NCBI GenBank assembly: GCA_900543095.1
Contig: UQQD01000005.1
Span: forward strand, 18,465 to 82,464
Source of the DNA: an uncultured Ruminococcus sp.
GTDB lineage: Bacteria > Bacillota > Clostridia > Oscillospirales > Acutalibacteraceae
Reading direction: 5' to 3'
Length of the DNA stretch: 64,000 nt
Below are positions 18,449-26,641 of the stretch, piece by piece; the first letter of the stretch is position 1, and each line of letters starts with the position of its first letter. A program made the translations under genes and the position numbers. The notes under the pieces were generated by a model. That model made no database searches. It saw only the letters and a program-made list of their open reading frames with translations, and was not told the DNA's origin.

Positions 18449-19111
18449 CTACTGTAACTGATAAAGGCTGCCGTAAGACGACGGAATTTCACCGACAATT
18501 ACGGTTTGGGCGATTTCGTAATCGGTAGTGTAAGTTATTGAGCCGTTATAATCAAGTGATGTAGTGATGACCTTTGAAGTCAGAATCAGTTTTATGTGAT
18601 GAACGGTCTGATTAAGCCCGGCGTGTTCAAATGTACTTACTATCTCAGAATTAAAGCTTCCCGTTATGCTCATATTCACGTTAAGCTTAGGTCCTGCGTT
18701 CGAAAGAAATGCAATATCCGTAAAGGCTCCGAGAGGTATGTCAACCTCGCAGTCATATATCTTTGCTATTTCCTCCTGCGCCGATTTTGTTACGGCTATC
18801 TTTATCTTGTCGAGCTTTATAGTGTTTGTCTGAATCGACTGTACCCTTCCGCTGTTTGAATAATTTATTACCGCTATATCGTCGTATGAATAATTCAGTT
18901 CATCAAGTGTGTTTTGAACAGCGTCGTTAATTGCCGTACTTGACATCAGTTCCGATTGAGTGCGGATAAATTCGGGCATAAAATACTCAAGCTTGCTTTC
19001 GCAATGTATTATAAGTCCTACGGTAAGTACAATAATTATTATTGCGCTTCGCCATAGAAGTTTTCTCAGCCGCGAAAACTTCCTTTTGCGGCGTCTGCAT
19101 TTGTAAATCAA
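18449..19111 (-). CDS. yunB: YunB-like sporulation protein
   Basis: YunB is a mother-cell sporulation protein in B. subtilis with no defined biochemistry. This 220-residue protein has a basic N-terminus (KCRRRKRKFSRLRK), one membrane segment at about 22-37, and the YunB domain with IDQ-like ATTAIN region replaced here by SSTAINDAVQNTLDEL, IPLGAFTDIAFLSNAGPKLNV and the C-terminal hydrophobic beta segment ending in YQLQ. The only plausible start is a TTG at 19111, whose AAGGGGTG site sits in the 3' arm of the upstream terminator hairpin. Presence supports a spore former. Confidence 0.85.
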   Translation of the reverse strand: MIYKCRRRKRKFSRLRKLLWRSAIIIIVLTVGLIIHCESKLEYFMPEFIRTQSELMSSTAINDAVQNTLDELNYSYDDIAVINYSNSGRVQSIQTNTIKLDKIKIAVTKSAQEEIAKIYDCEVDIPLGAFTDIAFLSNAGPKLNVNMSITGSFNSEIVSTFEHAGLNQTVHHIKLILTSKVITTSLDYNGSITYTTDYEIAQTVIVGEIPSSYGSLYQLQ

Positions 19112-19148
19112 AAAAACACCCCTTGTATATACTATACAAAGGGTGTTT
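19108..19148 (-). terminator. Terminator hairpin that also contains the yunB ribosome-binding site
   Basis: An 8-bp stem (19141-19148 with 19114-19121), one mismatch and a further 7-bp stem close on a 3-nt loop. A run of seven T follows in minus-strand sense, so it is a strong terminator for the zinc-ribbon gene. The 3' arm carries AAGGGGTG and the T run ends in the yunB TTG start codon. Confidence 0.9.
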
Positions 19149-19188
19149 ATCTGTTAATTTAAAAGAAGCAGGGATATTTGCACTTTAA

Positions 19189-19665
19189 TTATTCTTCTTC
19201 ATCATCAGCGTGAGCACATTCTTCGCAATCACAGCCGTGCTCACATTCGTCTTCTCCGTCAAAAAGGTCGGAAAAATCAAATTCAAGAAGTTCTCCGCAG
19301 TTCGGACATTCGATTTCACCTTCAAGGAGAACGTCCTCGGAAACATTAATCTTTTGTCCGCAGGCACCGCAGGTAACCTGATAAAACGGATTGTCATCGT
19401 CCTCGTAATGATCGTCACAGCAATCATCACAATCACAGTCGTCCTCGTCGTAAAGCTCTGATTCAACGTCGGCAAGATCCTGGTCAATTTCATCAACCTG
19501 ACCGCTGAGGTCATCGTAAAGATCTTCCATATCATTTACGGAGTATGCAATGTCATCAAGCAAGTCAAGCATTGCGTTGATTACTTTAACTTCGGGTTTT
19601 GTATCATCAAGATTCAAGCCCTCGGCAAGTCCTTTGATGTAAGAAATTTTTTCTGTTAAATTCAT
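19189..19665 (-). CDS. Acidic zinc-ribbon protein (CD1247 N-terminal-domain type)
   Basis: A 158-residue protein with an N-terminal helical domain (about 1-70, LTEKISYIKGLAEGLNLDD), then a highly acidic stretch with clustered Cys/Asp, a zinc ribbon made of CGACG and CPNCG (near 96-123), and a second Cys/His-rich acidic tail. Proteins of this shape are common next to efp in Clostridia; none has a known biochemical role to my knowledge. It begins 18 nt after efp and shares its promoter. The two zinc-binding-like regions and extreme acidity suggest a soluble metal- or protein-binding factor, which is inference. Confidence 0.8.
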   Translation of the reverse strand: MNLTEKISYIKGLAEGLNLDDTKPEVKVINAMLDLLDDIAYSVNDMEDLYDDLSGQVDEIDQDLADVESELYDEDDCDCDDCCDDHYEDDDNPFYQVTCGACGQKINVSEDVLLEGEIECPNCGELLEFDFSDLFDGEDECEHGCDCEECAHADDEEE

Positions 19666-19683
19666 ATTATTCTCCTGCAGAGA

Positions 19684-20241
19684 TTATGCTCTGCCCATAT
19701 ATTCACCTGTTCTGGTGTCTATCTGGATTACCTCTCCCTCATCAATAAAGAGAGGAACCTTGATTTCTGCGCCTGTTTCAAGAGTTGCGGGCTTGGTTGC
19801 GTTGGTTGCTGTATCGCCCTTAAAACCGGGGTCGGTCTTTGTAACCTGAAGCTCCACAAAGTTCGGCGGTTCAACGCCAAACACGTTACCCTTGTAGGAA
19901 AGAACCTTGCAAACCATATTCTCTTTAACAAACTTAAAGCTGTCGCCGAGTACATTCTTGTTAATAGGGAGCTGTTCCCATGTTTCCGTATCCATAAAGT
20001 AATAAAGATCACCGTCTGAATAGCTGTACTCCATATCCTTTCTGTCAATAAACGCCGTAGGATATTTATCATTAGGGTTGAATGTTTTTTCAACAACTGC
20101 GCCTGTAATAACATTTCTGATCTTTGTTCTTACAAAAGCAGCACCCTTACCCGGCTTTACATGCTGGAACTCTATGATAGAAACTACCTGTCCGTCCATT
20201 TCAAATGTAACGCCGTTTCTGAAATCACCTGCTGAAATCAT
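19684..20241 (-). CDS. efp: Elongation factor P
   Basis: Binds ribosomes stalled on polyproline stretches and promotes peptide-bond formation. From the ATG at 20241 (AGGAGG 8 nt upstream) it is exactly the usual 185 residues, with three beta-barrel domains and the modification-loop VKPGKGAAFVR holding Lys32. Lys32 is the position that carries 5-aminopentanol in B. subtilis, so that type of modification is possible. The open frame extends 18 codons upstream to 20295 but without SD support. Gene order aroQ-pepP-efp matches Bacillus, but efp here has its own promoter. Confidence 0.98.
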   Translation of the reverse strand: MISAGDFRNGVTFEMDGQVVSIIEFQHVKPGKGAAFVRTKIRNVITGAVVEKTFNPNDKYPTAFIDRKDMEYSYSDGDLYYFMDTETWEQLPINKNVLGDSFKFVKENMVCKVLSYKGNVFGVEPPNFVELQVTKTDPGFKGDTATNATKPATLETGAEIKVPLFIDEGEVIQIDTRTGEYMGRA

Positions 20242-20300
20242 TATTATAACCTCCTGAATGTATTTTATACAGCATAGTCGCTGTAGCAATATCAAATATC

Positions 20301-20329
20301 ATTATACATAAAACTATTGGAAAATGCAA
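20301..20329 (-). promoter_or_regulatory. Sigma-A promoter for efp
   Basis: TTGCAT (20324-20329), a 17-nt spacer and TATAAT (20301-20306) in minus-strand sense, 60 nt before the efp start. Confidence 0.85.
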
Positions 20330-20334
20330 GCATT

Positions 20335-21423
20335 TTATACAATTACAAGCTGTTTTGGCAAATTTACAAAGTTTTTATATCCGTCCTCGGTAACGCAAAG
20401 CATATCTTCTATTCTTACGCCGAATTTATCGGGGAGATAAATTCCAGGCTCATCGGTAATTACCATACCTGGTTTAAGAGCTGTTTTGCTTCTAAACGAT
20501 ACTGTCGGCGCTTCGTGAATTTCAAGTCCGACTCCGTGTCCCGTTGCGTGACCGAAAAAGTCGCCGTAGCCTGCTTGCTTTATAATGTCACGAGCGGTGT
20601 TATCGACGTCACTGCATAAAACTCCGGGCTTTACCGTTTCAAGTGCCGAAAGCTGAGCATTTAAAACAATGTTGTAGACTTTTTGCATCTCTTCGGTTGC
20701 ACTCTTTACGGCAACCGTGCGTGTTGTATCACTGCAATATCCGTCATATATCGCACCAAAATCGCAGGTGAAAAAATCGCCTTCATTTATTACATCATCG
20801 GACGGTACGCCGTGCGGAAGCGAAGTTTTTTTGCCTGTAACGGTAATCAAATCAAATGACGCCTTTTGCGCCCCGTAAAGCTTCATAAAATATTCAAGTC
20901 GGGCAGATATATCGCTTTCCTTTGCGCCGACCTTTACATAGTTTAAAGCTTCAAGATAAGCCTTCTCGGCAATGTTCTGAGCCTGTTGTATTTTTTCTAT
21001 CTCATTTTTATCCTTAATACATCTTATATCGGAAATCAGATCGTCCAAATCAGAATCGGATACTGACGAAACGCCGTCTTTTTCAAAAGCGTTCTTAAAA
21101 AGTTTAAATCTTGCAAGAGTAATATCGGAAGACTCAAAGTAAAGATTTTTGATACTCTCACTTTTGCAAATTTTTAAAATATCCTCCGACAGCTTTTTAA
21201 AGCACACAACTTTACAATTTACGGCATTTTTTTGAGCGGCTTCAAAATACCTAAAATCTACCAGAAGATAGGTGCTTGAACTTGTAACAAGCATAACGCC
21301 CTCACTGCGCTGAAAGCCCGAGAAGTATCCTACATTTACTTCGTTAGTCAAAAAGACAGCTTCATCGCTGCTTTTTAATATCTTCTTTAAATTGTTAATT
21401 CTTTTACAGAATATTTCTTTCAT
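20335..21423 (-). CDS. pepP: M24B Xaa-Pro aminopeptidase-type peptidase
   Basis: Cytoplasmic metallopeptidase removing N-terminal residues before proline. The 362-residue protein has a creatinase-like N-terminal domain (1-130) and a pita-bread catalytic domain with all five metal ligands visible: the two Asp in FTCDFGAIYDGYCSDTTRT, His in GHATGHGVGLEIHE, Glu in VITDEPGIYL and Glu in FGVRIEDM. The ATG overlaps the aroQ stop in a TAATG junction, so the pair is translationally coupled. It corresponds to B. subtilis YqhT, which also sits between aroQ and efp. Confidence 0.93.
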   Translation of the reverse strand: MKEIFCKRINNLKKILKSSDEAVFLTNEVNVGYFSGFQRSEGVMLVTSSSTYLLVDFRYFEAAQKNAVNCKVVCFKKLSEDILKICKSESIKNLYFESSDITLARFKLFKNAFEKDGVSSVSDSDLDDLISDIRCIKDKNEIEKIQQAQNIAEKAYLEALNYVKVGAKESDISARLEYFMKLYGAQKASFDLITVTGKKTSLPHGVPSDDVINEGDFFTCDFGAIYDGYCSDTTRTVAVKSATEEMQKVYNIVLNAQLSALETVKPGVLCSDVDNTARDIIKQAGYGDFFGHATGHGVGLEIHEAPTVSFRSKTALKPGMVITDEPGIYLPDKFGVRIEDMLCVTEDGYKNFVNLPKQLVIV

Positions 21424-21854
21424 TATGTCAGATCCTTTAAGGCATTAATTGCAAGAAAATAGCTGTTCTTGCCAAAGCCCGCTATTTGTCCTGCACAAAC
21501 AGGAGCTATAACAGAAGTATGCCTGAACTCTTCCCTTGCGTGAATATTAGACATATGCACTTCAACATAAGGAATTTTTACGCAGGCTATTGCATCACGC
21601 AAAGCATAGCTGTAGTGAGTGAGCGCTCCTGCGTTGATTACAGCGCCGACATAATCGGTTTTGGAAGCGTGTATTTTATCTATCAGGTCACCCTCATGAT
21701 TTGATTGAAAAACATCGGCAGAAAATTCGTTTTTTTCTGCATAATCTTTAATCTGAGCGTCAATGCTTTTTGCTGATTCGCTGCCGTATATACCTTTTTC
21801 ACGTTCCCCGACCATATTGAGGTTAGGTCCGAGCAAAACAAGAATTTTTTTCAT
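21423..21854 (-). CDS. aroQ: Type II 3-dehydroquinate dehydratase
   Basis: Third step of the shikimate pathway: 3-dehydroquinate to 3-dehydroshikimate. The 143-residue protein has the type II signature GPNLNMVGEREKGIYG with catalytic Arg18 and Tyr23, and VEVHMSNIHAREEFR with His100. The length is typical of the dodecameric enzyme. AGCAGGTGATATT precedes the ATG at 21854. Its upstream region contains an unusual inverted-repeat structure and no clear promoter. Confidence 0.97.
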   Translation of the reverse strand: MKKILVLLGPNLNMVGEREKGIYGSESAKSIDAQIKDYAEKNEFSADVFQSNHEGDLIDKIHASKTDYVGAVINAGALTHYSYALRDAIACVKIPYVEVHMSNIHAREEFRHTSVIAPVCAGQIAGFGKNSYFLAINALKDLT

Positions 21855-21906
21855 AATATCACCTGCTTTATTTTATGATGAAACACATTAAGTATTAGTG
21901 AGCATT

Positions 21907-22006
21907 GATTAAATCGTTTGTGCATATTGCGCTGTCAGAGTTTTTGGCAAGCTGATCGGAAATATGCAAACAAGTTTTACAAACAGCGTTCAAACGTCAT
22001 TTAATC
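21907..22006 (-). other. Pseudoknot-capable inverted-repeat element upstream of aroQ
   Basis: A 14-bp outer helix pairs 21907-21920 with 21991-22006 (one 2-nt bulge). Inside it an 8-bp helix pairs TGCATATT (21961-21968 in minus sense) with AATATGCA (21921-21928), and CGCTGT (21983-21988) can pair with ACAGCG (21930-21935) across it, giving a pseudoknot or mutually exclusive helices. It starts 12 nt after the rpsU terminator and ends about 50 nt before aroQ. It matches no RNA family I recognise; it may be an RNA element or a small repeat. Confidence 0.45.
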
Positions 22007-22017
22007 AGTGGTTAGTT

Positions 22018-22048
22018 AAACAAAAAGCGGACAGAATGCTCTGTCCGC
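22018..22048 (-). terminator. Intrinsic terminator after rpsU
   Basis: A GC-rich 8-bp stem GCGGACAG/CTGTCCGC with a 6-nt loop followed by TTTTTGTTT in minus-strand sense. Confidence 0.88.
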
Positions 22049-22056
22049 CTGTTTGA

Positions 22057-22233
22057 TTACCTGTATTTGCGTTTGCGAGCTGCTTCGGATTTCTTTTTAC
22101 GCTTTACAGAGGGCTTTTCATAAGCTTCTCTTTTGCGTACCTCAGCAATAACGCCAGCTCTGGCACACTGCTTTTTGAATCTTCTTAAAGCGCTTTCAAG
22201 TGATTCGTTCTCTTTTAATCTAATTTCTGCCAT
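22057..22233 (-). CDS. rpsU: 30S ribosomal protein S21
   Basis: Small-subunit protein near the mRNA exit/anti-SD region. The 58-residue product begins MAEIRLKENESLESALRRFKK and has the diagnostic CARAGVIAEVRKREAYEKPS, then a very basic tail ending KRKYR. The SD GGGAGGG lies upstream of the ATG at 22233. It is a single-gene transcript, with a consensus promoter and its own terminator. Confidence 0.97.
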   Translation of the reverse strand: MAEIRLKENESLESALRRFKKQCARAGVIAEVRKREAYEKPSVKRKKKSEAARKRKYR

Positions 22234-22244
22234 CTATCTTCCCT

Positions 22245-22266
22245 CCCATCTGCCATACAGCATGGG
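22245..22266 (-). promoter_or_regulatory. rpsU leader hairpin touching the SD
   Basis: In minus-strand sense CCCAT pairs with ATGGG and CTG with CAG around a TATGG loop, with one bulged G. The last GGG of the stem is the start of the GGGAGGG ribosome-binding site, so folding would partly hide it. This suggests translational control, possibly by S21, as an inference. Confidence 0.45.
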
Positions 22267-22290
22267 TAATTTGCACACATTTGCAGATTT

Positions 22291-22319
22291 ATTATACATT
22301 ATATATCGAATAATGTCAA
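22291..22319 (-). promoter_or_regulatory. Consensus sigma-A promoter for rpsU
   Basis: Perfect TTGACA (22314-22319), a 17-nt spacer and perfect TATAAT (22291-22296) in minus-strand sense. Predicted start near 22284. Confidence 0.92.
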
Positions 22320-22360
22320 TAGAAATGTAGAATTTTAGAAAAATTTAATTTAAATTGCTT

Positions 22361-24772
22361 TTACGGTTTGACAACTATATTAACAAGCTTTTTCGGGACG
22401 ACAATTTCTTTAATTATATTCATTCCCTCTGTTGCCTTTTGTACCTTTTCGTCAGCCTTTGCAAGAGCAAGAATTTCGTCCTTAGCGGCGTCAACAGATA
22501 CATTAAGCTTCGTTTTTATCTTGCCGTTTACCTGAACTACGATCTCGACTGTGTTATCTACACATTTGCTCTCGTCATATTCAGGCCACTGAGCCTGAGC
22601 AAGAATACCGTCGCCGAGTTTGCAAACTTCATATACCTCTTCGGTAATATGTGGTGCAAACGGGTTAAGCAGAATTGAAAAGACTCTCAATTCTTCCCTG
22701 TTTATCGTCTTAACGTTTGAGATGTCGTTGATTAAAGCCATAAGGGTTGCGATTGCGGTGTTGAACTTAATATTCTCAATGTCATCGCCGACCTTTTTGA
22801 TTGCCTTGTGGAAAGCTCCCTCAAGTTCGGGACGAATAGAGTCGCCGTCAATGAGGATAGTTTGTAAATTCCAGTAACGCTCAATGAATCTGCGGCAGCC
22901 CCTTATGCTTGCCTGACTCCACGGTGCGGCTTTTTCAAAATCGCCGATAAACATTTCGTAAAGTCGCATTGTGTCTGCGCCGTATTCATCAACAATATCG
23001 TCGGGGTTAACTACGTTGCCTCTTGATTTGCTCATTTTTTCGCCGTTTTCGCCCAAAATCATACCGTGCGACGTGCGCTTTGCGTACGGCTCTTTTGTAG
23101 GTACAATTCCGATGTCATACAAGAATTTATGCCAAAAGCGGCTGTAAAGCAAGTGAAGCGTTGTATGCTCCATACCGCCGTTGTACCAATCTACGGGCGA
23201 CCAATAGTCAAGCGCTTCCTTTGAGGCAAGAGCCTTGTCGTTGTGCGGATCCATATATCTGAGGTAATACCACGAAGAACCTGCCCACTGAGGCATTGTA
23301 TCGGTTTCACGGTAAGCCTTTCCTCCGCAATGCGGACAGGTAGTTTCTATCCAGTCTGTCATATTTGCAAGCGGAGATTCACCGTTGTCGGTAGGCTCGT
23401 ATGATTCAACCATAGGAAGTCTGAGCGGCAATTCGCCCTCGTCAATCGGAACATAGCCGCATTTGTCGCAGTGAACTATCGGTATCGGCTCGCCCCAATA
23501 GCGTTGGCGTGAAAATACCCAGTCACGCAGTTTATAATTTACCTTTGGGTGACCTTTGCCGTTTTCGCTGAGCCAGTCAATTATCTTTTTCTTTGCTTCT
23601 TCGACACTTAAACCGTCAAGTATGCCCGAATTAACCATAATTCCCGTAGCACAATCGGTAAATGCTTCCTCCTGAACGTTTCCGCCCTTAACGACTTCAA
23701 TTATCGGGAGGTCAAACTTCTTTGCAAACTCCCAGTCACGGGTATCATGAGCCGGAACAGCCATAATTGCGCCTGTACCGTAGGAAACAAGAACATAGTC
23801 GGAAATAAAAATAGGTATCTCTTTATCGTTTACGGGATTGATTGCGCTTACACCGTCAAGCTTTACGCCGGTTTTATCCTTTGCAACTTCAGTACGTTCA
23901 AAGTCGGATTTGCGTGCGGCGGCGGTCTGATACTTTCTTACCTCGTCGATATTTGCAATTTTATCCGCCCATTTTTCGATAAGCGGGTGCTCAGGTGAAA
24001 TTACCATATATGTAGCACCGTAGAGCGTATCGGGACGTGTTGTATATACAGTGAGAATATCTCCCGTTGTTGCCTTAAAATCGACCTCCGCACCTGTGCT
24101 TCTGCCAATCCAGTTCTTTTGCTGAGCTTTTACACGGTCGGGATAATTTACAAGGTCAAGGTCGTTTATCAGTCTGTCTGCATACTCGGTGATTTTGAGC
24201 ATCCACTGAGATTTTACCTTGTGTACAACCTCGCTGCCGCATCGTTCGCAAACGCCGTTTACCACTTCTTCGTTTGCAAGTACACATTTGCAGGAAGTAC
24301 ACCAGTTTACGTTCATCTCTTTTTTATATGCAAGACCGTGCTTAAAAAGCTGAATAAATATCCACTGAGTCCATTTGTAATAATCGGGGTCTGTGGTATT
24401 AATTTCCCTGCTCCAATCAAAGGATATGCCGAGTGACTGAATCTGCTTTTTAAAGCGGGCAATATTTTTCTTGGTTACGATTTCGGGGTGAATGTGGTTC
24501 TTGATTGCGTAATTTTCCGTAGGCAGACCAAAAGCGTCCCATCCGATAGGATAAAGCACATTATAACCCTGAAGTCTTCTTTTCCTTGCAACGGTATCAA
24601 GCGCTGTATAGGGACGAGGGTGTCCGACATGAAGCCCCTGACCCGACGGATAGGGGAATTCTATAAGAGCGTAAAACTTTTCTTTTTCAGAATCGGTTTC
24701 TGCATGGAAAACTCCCTTTTCTTCCCATATATCCTGCCACTTTTTTTCAACCGCTTTGTGATTGTATTTCAA
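22361..24772 (-). CDS. leuS: Leucine--tRNA ligase
   Basis: Class I synthetase charging tRNA-Leu. The 803-residue protein has HIGH as YPSGQGLHVGHP (near 39-50), zinc-site cysteines CTSCKC and CERCG, the CP1 editing domain with VYTTRPDTLYG, a second zinc site CDKCGY...CPHCGG, and KMSKS as GEKMSKSRGNV. The start is a TTG at 24772 with GGAGGG 6 nt upstream. It is the last gene of a long collinear run from smc or above; no T-box is present in the 14 nt before it. Confidence 0.97.
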   Translation of the reverse strand: MKYNHKAVEKKWQDIWEEKGVFHAETDSEKEKFYALIEFPYPSGQGLHVGHPRPYTALDTVARKRRLQGYNVLYPIGWDAFGLPTENYAIKNHIHPEIVTKKNIARFKKQIQSLGISFDWSREINTTDPDYYKWTQWIFIQLFKHGLAYKKEMNVNWCTSCKCVLANEEVVNGVCERCGSEVVHKVKSQWMLKITEYADRLINDLDLVNYPDRVKAQQKNWIGRSTGAEVDFKATTGDILTVYTTRPDTLYGATYMVISPEHPLIEKWADKIANIDEVRKYQTAAARKSDFERTEVAKDKTGVKLDGVSAINPVNDKEIPIFISDYVLVSYGTGAIMAVPAHDTRDWEFAKKFDLPIIEVVKGGNVQEEAFTDCATGIMVNSGILDGLSVEEAKKKIIDWLSENGKGHPKVNYKLRDWVFSRQRYWGEPIPIVHCDKCGYVPIDEGELPLRLPMVESYEPTDNGESPLANMTDWIETTCPHCGGKAYRETDTMPQWAGSSWYYLRYMDPHNDKALASKEALDYWSPVDWYNGGMEHTTLHLLYSRFWHKFLYDIGIVPTKEPYAKRTSHGMILGENGEKMSKSRGNVVNPDDIVDEYGADTMRLYEMFIGDFEKAAPWSQASIRGCRRFIERYWNLQTILIDGDSIRPELEGAFHKAIKKVGDDIENIKFNTAIATLMALINDISNVKTINREELRVFSILLNPFAPHITEEVYEVCKLGDGILAQAQWPEYDESKCVDNTVEIVVQVNGKIKTKLNVSVDAAKDEILALAKADEKVQKATEGMNIIKEIVVPKKLVNIVVKP

Positions 24773-24786
24773 ATTAATCCCTCCGA

Positions 24787-25140
24787 TTAGTCTATTATGT
24801 TAGTTAAATCAACAGGTTTTCCGTCCTGCCAGAGCCTGTCAAGATCATAAAATTTGCGTGCTTCGTCAGAAAATACGTTTACAATAACGTCAACATAATC
24901 AAGCAATATCCACGAGTTTGATCTGTAACCTTCAATATGGCTGACCGATACGCCGGCCTGATCAAGCCTGTACTCCACTTCATCGGCAAGCGCCTTAACA
25001 TGAGTTGAGCTTGTACCTGTTGCAATTACCATATAATCTGCAAGTATTGAAACATCGCTGATTTCTATTACATGTATATCAAGTCCTTTTTTGCCGTCAA
25101 TAGCTTTTGCGGCAAGAACAGCCTGTTCGTAAGAATTCAT
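24787..25140 (-). CDS. rsfS: Ribosomal silencing factor RsfS
   Basis: Binds L14 on free 50S subunits and blocks subunit joining when nutrients are low. The 117-residue protein covers the whole RsfS fold with IHVIEISDVSILADYMVIATGTSSTHVKALADEVEY and the characteristic HIEGYRSNSWILLDYVDVIVNVF. Order nadD-yqeK-rsfS is conserved in Firmicutes. AAAGGAT precedes the ATG at 25140. Confidence 0.96.
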   Translation of the reverse strand: MNSYEQAVLAAKAIDGKKGLDIHVIEISDVSILADYMVIATGTSSTHVKALADEVEYRLDQAGVSVSHIEGYRSNSWILLDYVDVIVNVFSDEARKFYDLDRLWQDGKPVDLTNIID

Positions 25141-25145
25141 ATGTT

Positions 25146-25718
25146 TTATCCTTTCTGCTTGTTCATAATCAGTTCATTGTAGCAGTTAACCTCATCCGGG
25201 TGAATTGCAAGCTCACGGGAGCTAAGGTCGGTAAATGTGAACTGATAACCGTATATCATTGCGCTTTCAAGGCTTGATTTTGCCTTTTCACGCATTACTT
25301 CAACACCCGAATATGTACGTTCCTCGGATATAAAATCCGCAACAAATATTATTTTTTCAAGCAGTGACATTCCTGCTCTGCCTGTTGTATGGAACCTGAT
25401 TGCGTTGATAATATCGGCGTCGTTAATTCCGAGCTTTAAGCGTACATAAACGCTTCCGCTTATTCCGTGCCAGAGTTTGGGTGCATTAAGCTGGATATTG
25501 TCTAAAATTATACCACCGTCACGAATAATTTGCAACTGCTTTTCGGGGCTTAGCTCCTTTGTTATATCGTGCAAAATTCCCGCCGTGTACGCCTTATGGG
25601 TGTCTCCCCCGTACTTTTCGGCAAGAGAAACAGCCTCCTTTGCAACATTCACACTATGGGTAAATCTTTTTTCGCCCATTAACGGTTTTATGATTTCAAT
25701 GTAATCGACTGTATTCAC
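25146..25718 (-). CDS. yqeK: HD-domain phosphohydrolase YqeK (Ap4A hydrolase type)
   Basis: YqeK-type HD enzymes split diadenosine tetraphosphate symmetrically into ADP. The 190-residue protein has the HD metal ligands in RFTHSVNVAKEA and GILHDITKE, followed by HGISGSVY and FHTTGRAGMSLLEKIIFVADFISEERTY, the conserved YqeK pattern. It begins with GTG at 25718, with GGAAGTG at a normal distance and only 4 nt after nadD. Substrate is inferred from the family. Confidence 0.93.
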   Translation of the reverse strand: MNTVDYIEIIKPLMGEKRFTHSVNVAKEAVSLAEKYGGDTHKAYTAGILHDITKELSPEKQLQIIRDGGIILDNIQLNAPKLWHGISGSVYVRLKLGINDADIINAIRFHTTGRAGMSLLEKIIFVADFISEERTYSGVEVMREKAKSSLESAMIYGYQFTFTDLSSRELAIHPDEVNCYNELIMNKQKG

Positions 25719-25722
25719 AATA

Positions 25723-26328
25723 TCACTTCCGATAAATTTTATTCTTTACTATATATTCATAAACATTCCTGTCAATCAGGTTTTGTATAAGGCTGTAATT
25801 ATCTATATTATCTCTGATAAAGGTTGAGGACACCTGAATAACGGGATTTTCAAGAATTTTGACTTCCGCTTTCATGTGTTTCAGAACCTTATCGTAATAA
25901 TCATACAAATTATTTTTGTCTGAATCACTTCTCGGTATTGCCGTTATAACGGATTCGGATAAAATGATGTTCGGATTTTTCCATTCTGAAAGCGTTAAAA
26001 ACATATCCGCTCCCATAATAAGATACAACTTATCATTCGGATAAATTTCTTTTAAAGAAGTAAGCGTCTGATAAGTGTAGCTTTTGCCTTTACGCTTAAT
26101 TTCAATGTCGGACACTTCAAAGCAATCGTAATTTTGAACGGCTATTCTGCACATATTAAGCCGATGCTCACAATCCGCAAGATCTGCGCTTGACTTATGA
26201 GGCGGAGTATAGGTGGGAATAAAAATAATTTTATCAAGGTCAATCGAGCTTCGGCAATATTTTGCAAGCTGAATATGTCCGTTGTGTATCGGGTTAAATG
26301 TGCCGCCGAGAATACCTATATTTGCCAT
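25723..26328 (-). CDS. nadD: Nicotinate-nucleotide adenylyltransferase
   Basis: Adenylates nicotinate mononucleotide to deamido-NAD in NAD synthesis. The 201-residue protein has GILGGTFNPIHNGH (5-18) with the nucleotidyltransferase (T/H)xGH signature, FIPTYTPPHK, and the C-terminal ISSTFIRD-like loop as VSSTFIRDNI. The start overlaps the yhbY stop in a TAATG junction. Length and motifs are typical. Confidence 0.96.
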   Translation of the reverse strand: MANIGILGGTFNPIHNGHIQLAKYCRSSIDLDKIIFIPTYTPPHKSSADLADCEHRLNMCRIAVQNYDCFEVSDIEIKRKGKSYTYQTLTSLKEIYPNDKLYLIMGADMFLTLSEWKNPNIILSESVITAIPRSDSDKNNLYDYYDKVLKHMKAEVKILENPVIQVSSTFIRDNIDNYSLIQNLIDRNVYEYIVKNKIYRK

Positions 26329-26630
26329 TACTTTTTAGCCTTTGGGAGCGTTATAACAGGCTCGTCGGGGTTTGGTCGGTATAAAACAAATTTTGAGCCT
26401 ATCACCTGTACGACATCGGCGCTGCATTTTTCCGCAAGTATGTTTGCACATTCTTTTGGCGAATATGCGCTGTTTTCAAGCACTTTTCCTTTTATAAGCT
26501 CTCTTGCGGTCAAAGCAGTATCTGCCTGCATAATTATATTGTCGGTTATCTCGCCTTTGCCGATAATTAAAATCGTATCAAATCCGTTTGCAAGTCCTCT
26601 TAAGTATGCTCTTTGTTTACTTGTCAGCAT
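26328..26630 (-). CDS. yhbY: CRM-domain RNA-binding protein YhbY
   Basis: A small 100-residue protein made only of a CRM domain, associated with pre-50S particles in other bacteria. Visible hallmarks are LTSKQRAYLRGLANGF at the N-terminus and the GxxG-type RNA-binding loop as IIGKGEIT. It couples translationally to nadD. The function is inferred from the family, and the neighbours (RsfS, YqeK) fit a ribosome/RNA theme. Confidence 0.93.
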   Translation of the reverse strand: MLTSKQRAYLRGLANGFDTILIIGKGEITDNIIMQADTALTARELIKGKVLENSAYSPKECANILAEKCSADVVQVIGSKFVLYRPNPDEPVITLPKAKK

Positions 26631-26641
26631 AAATAATCCTT

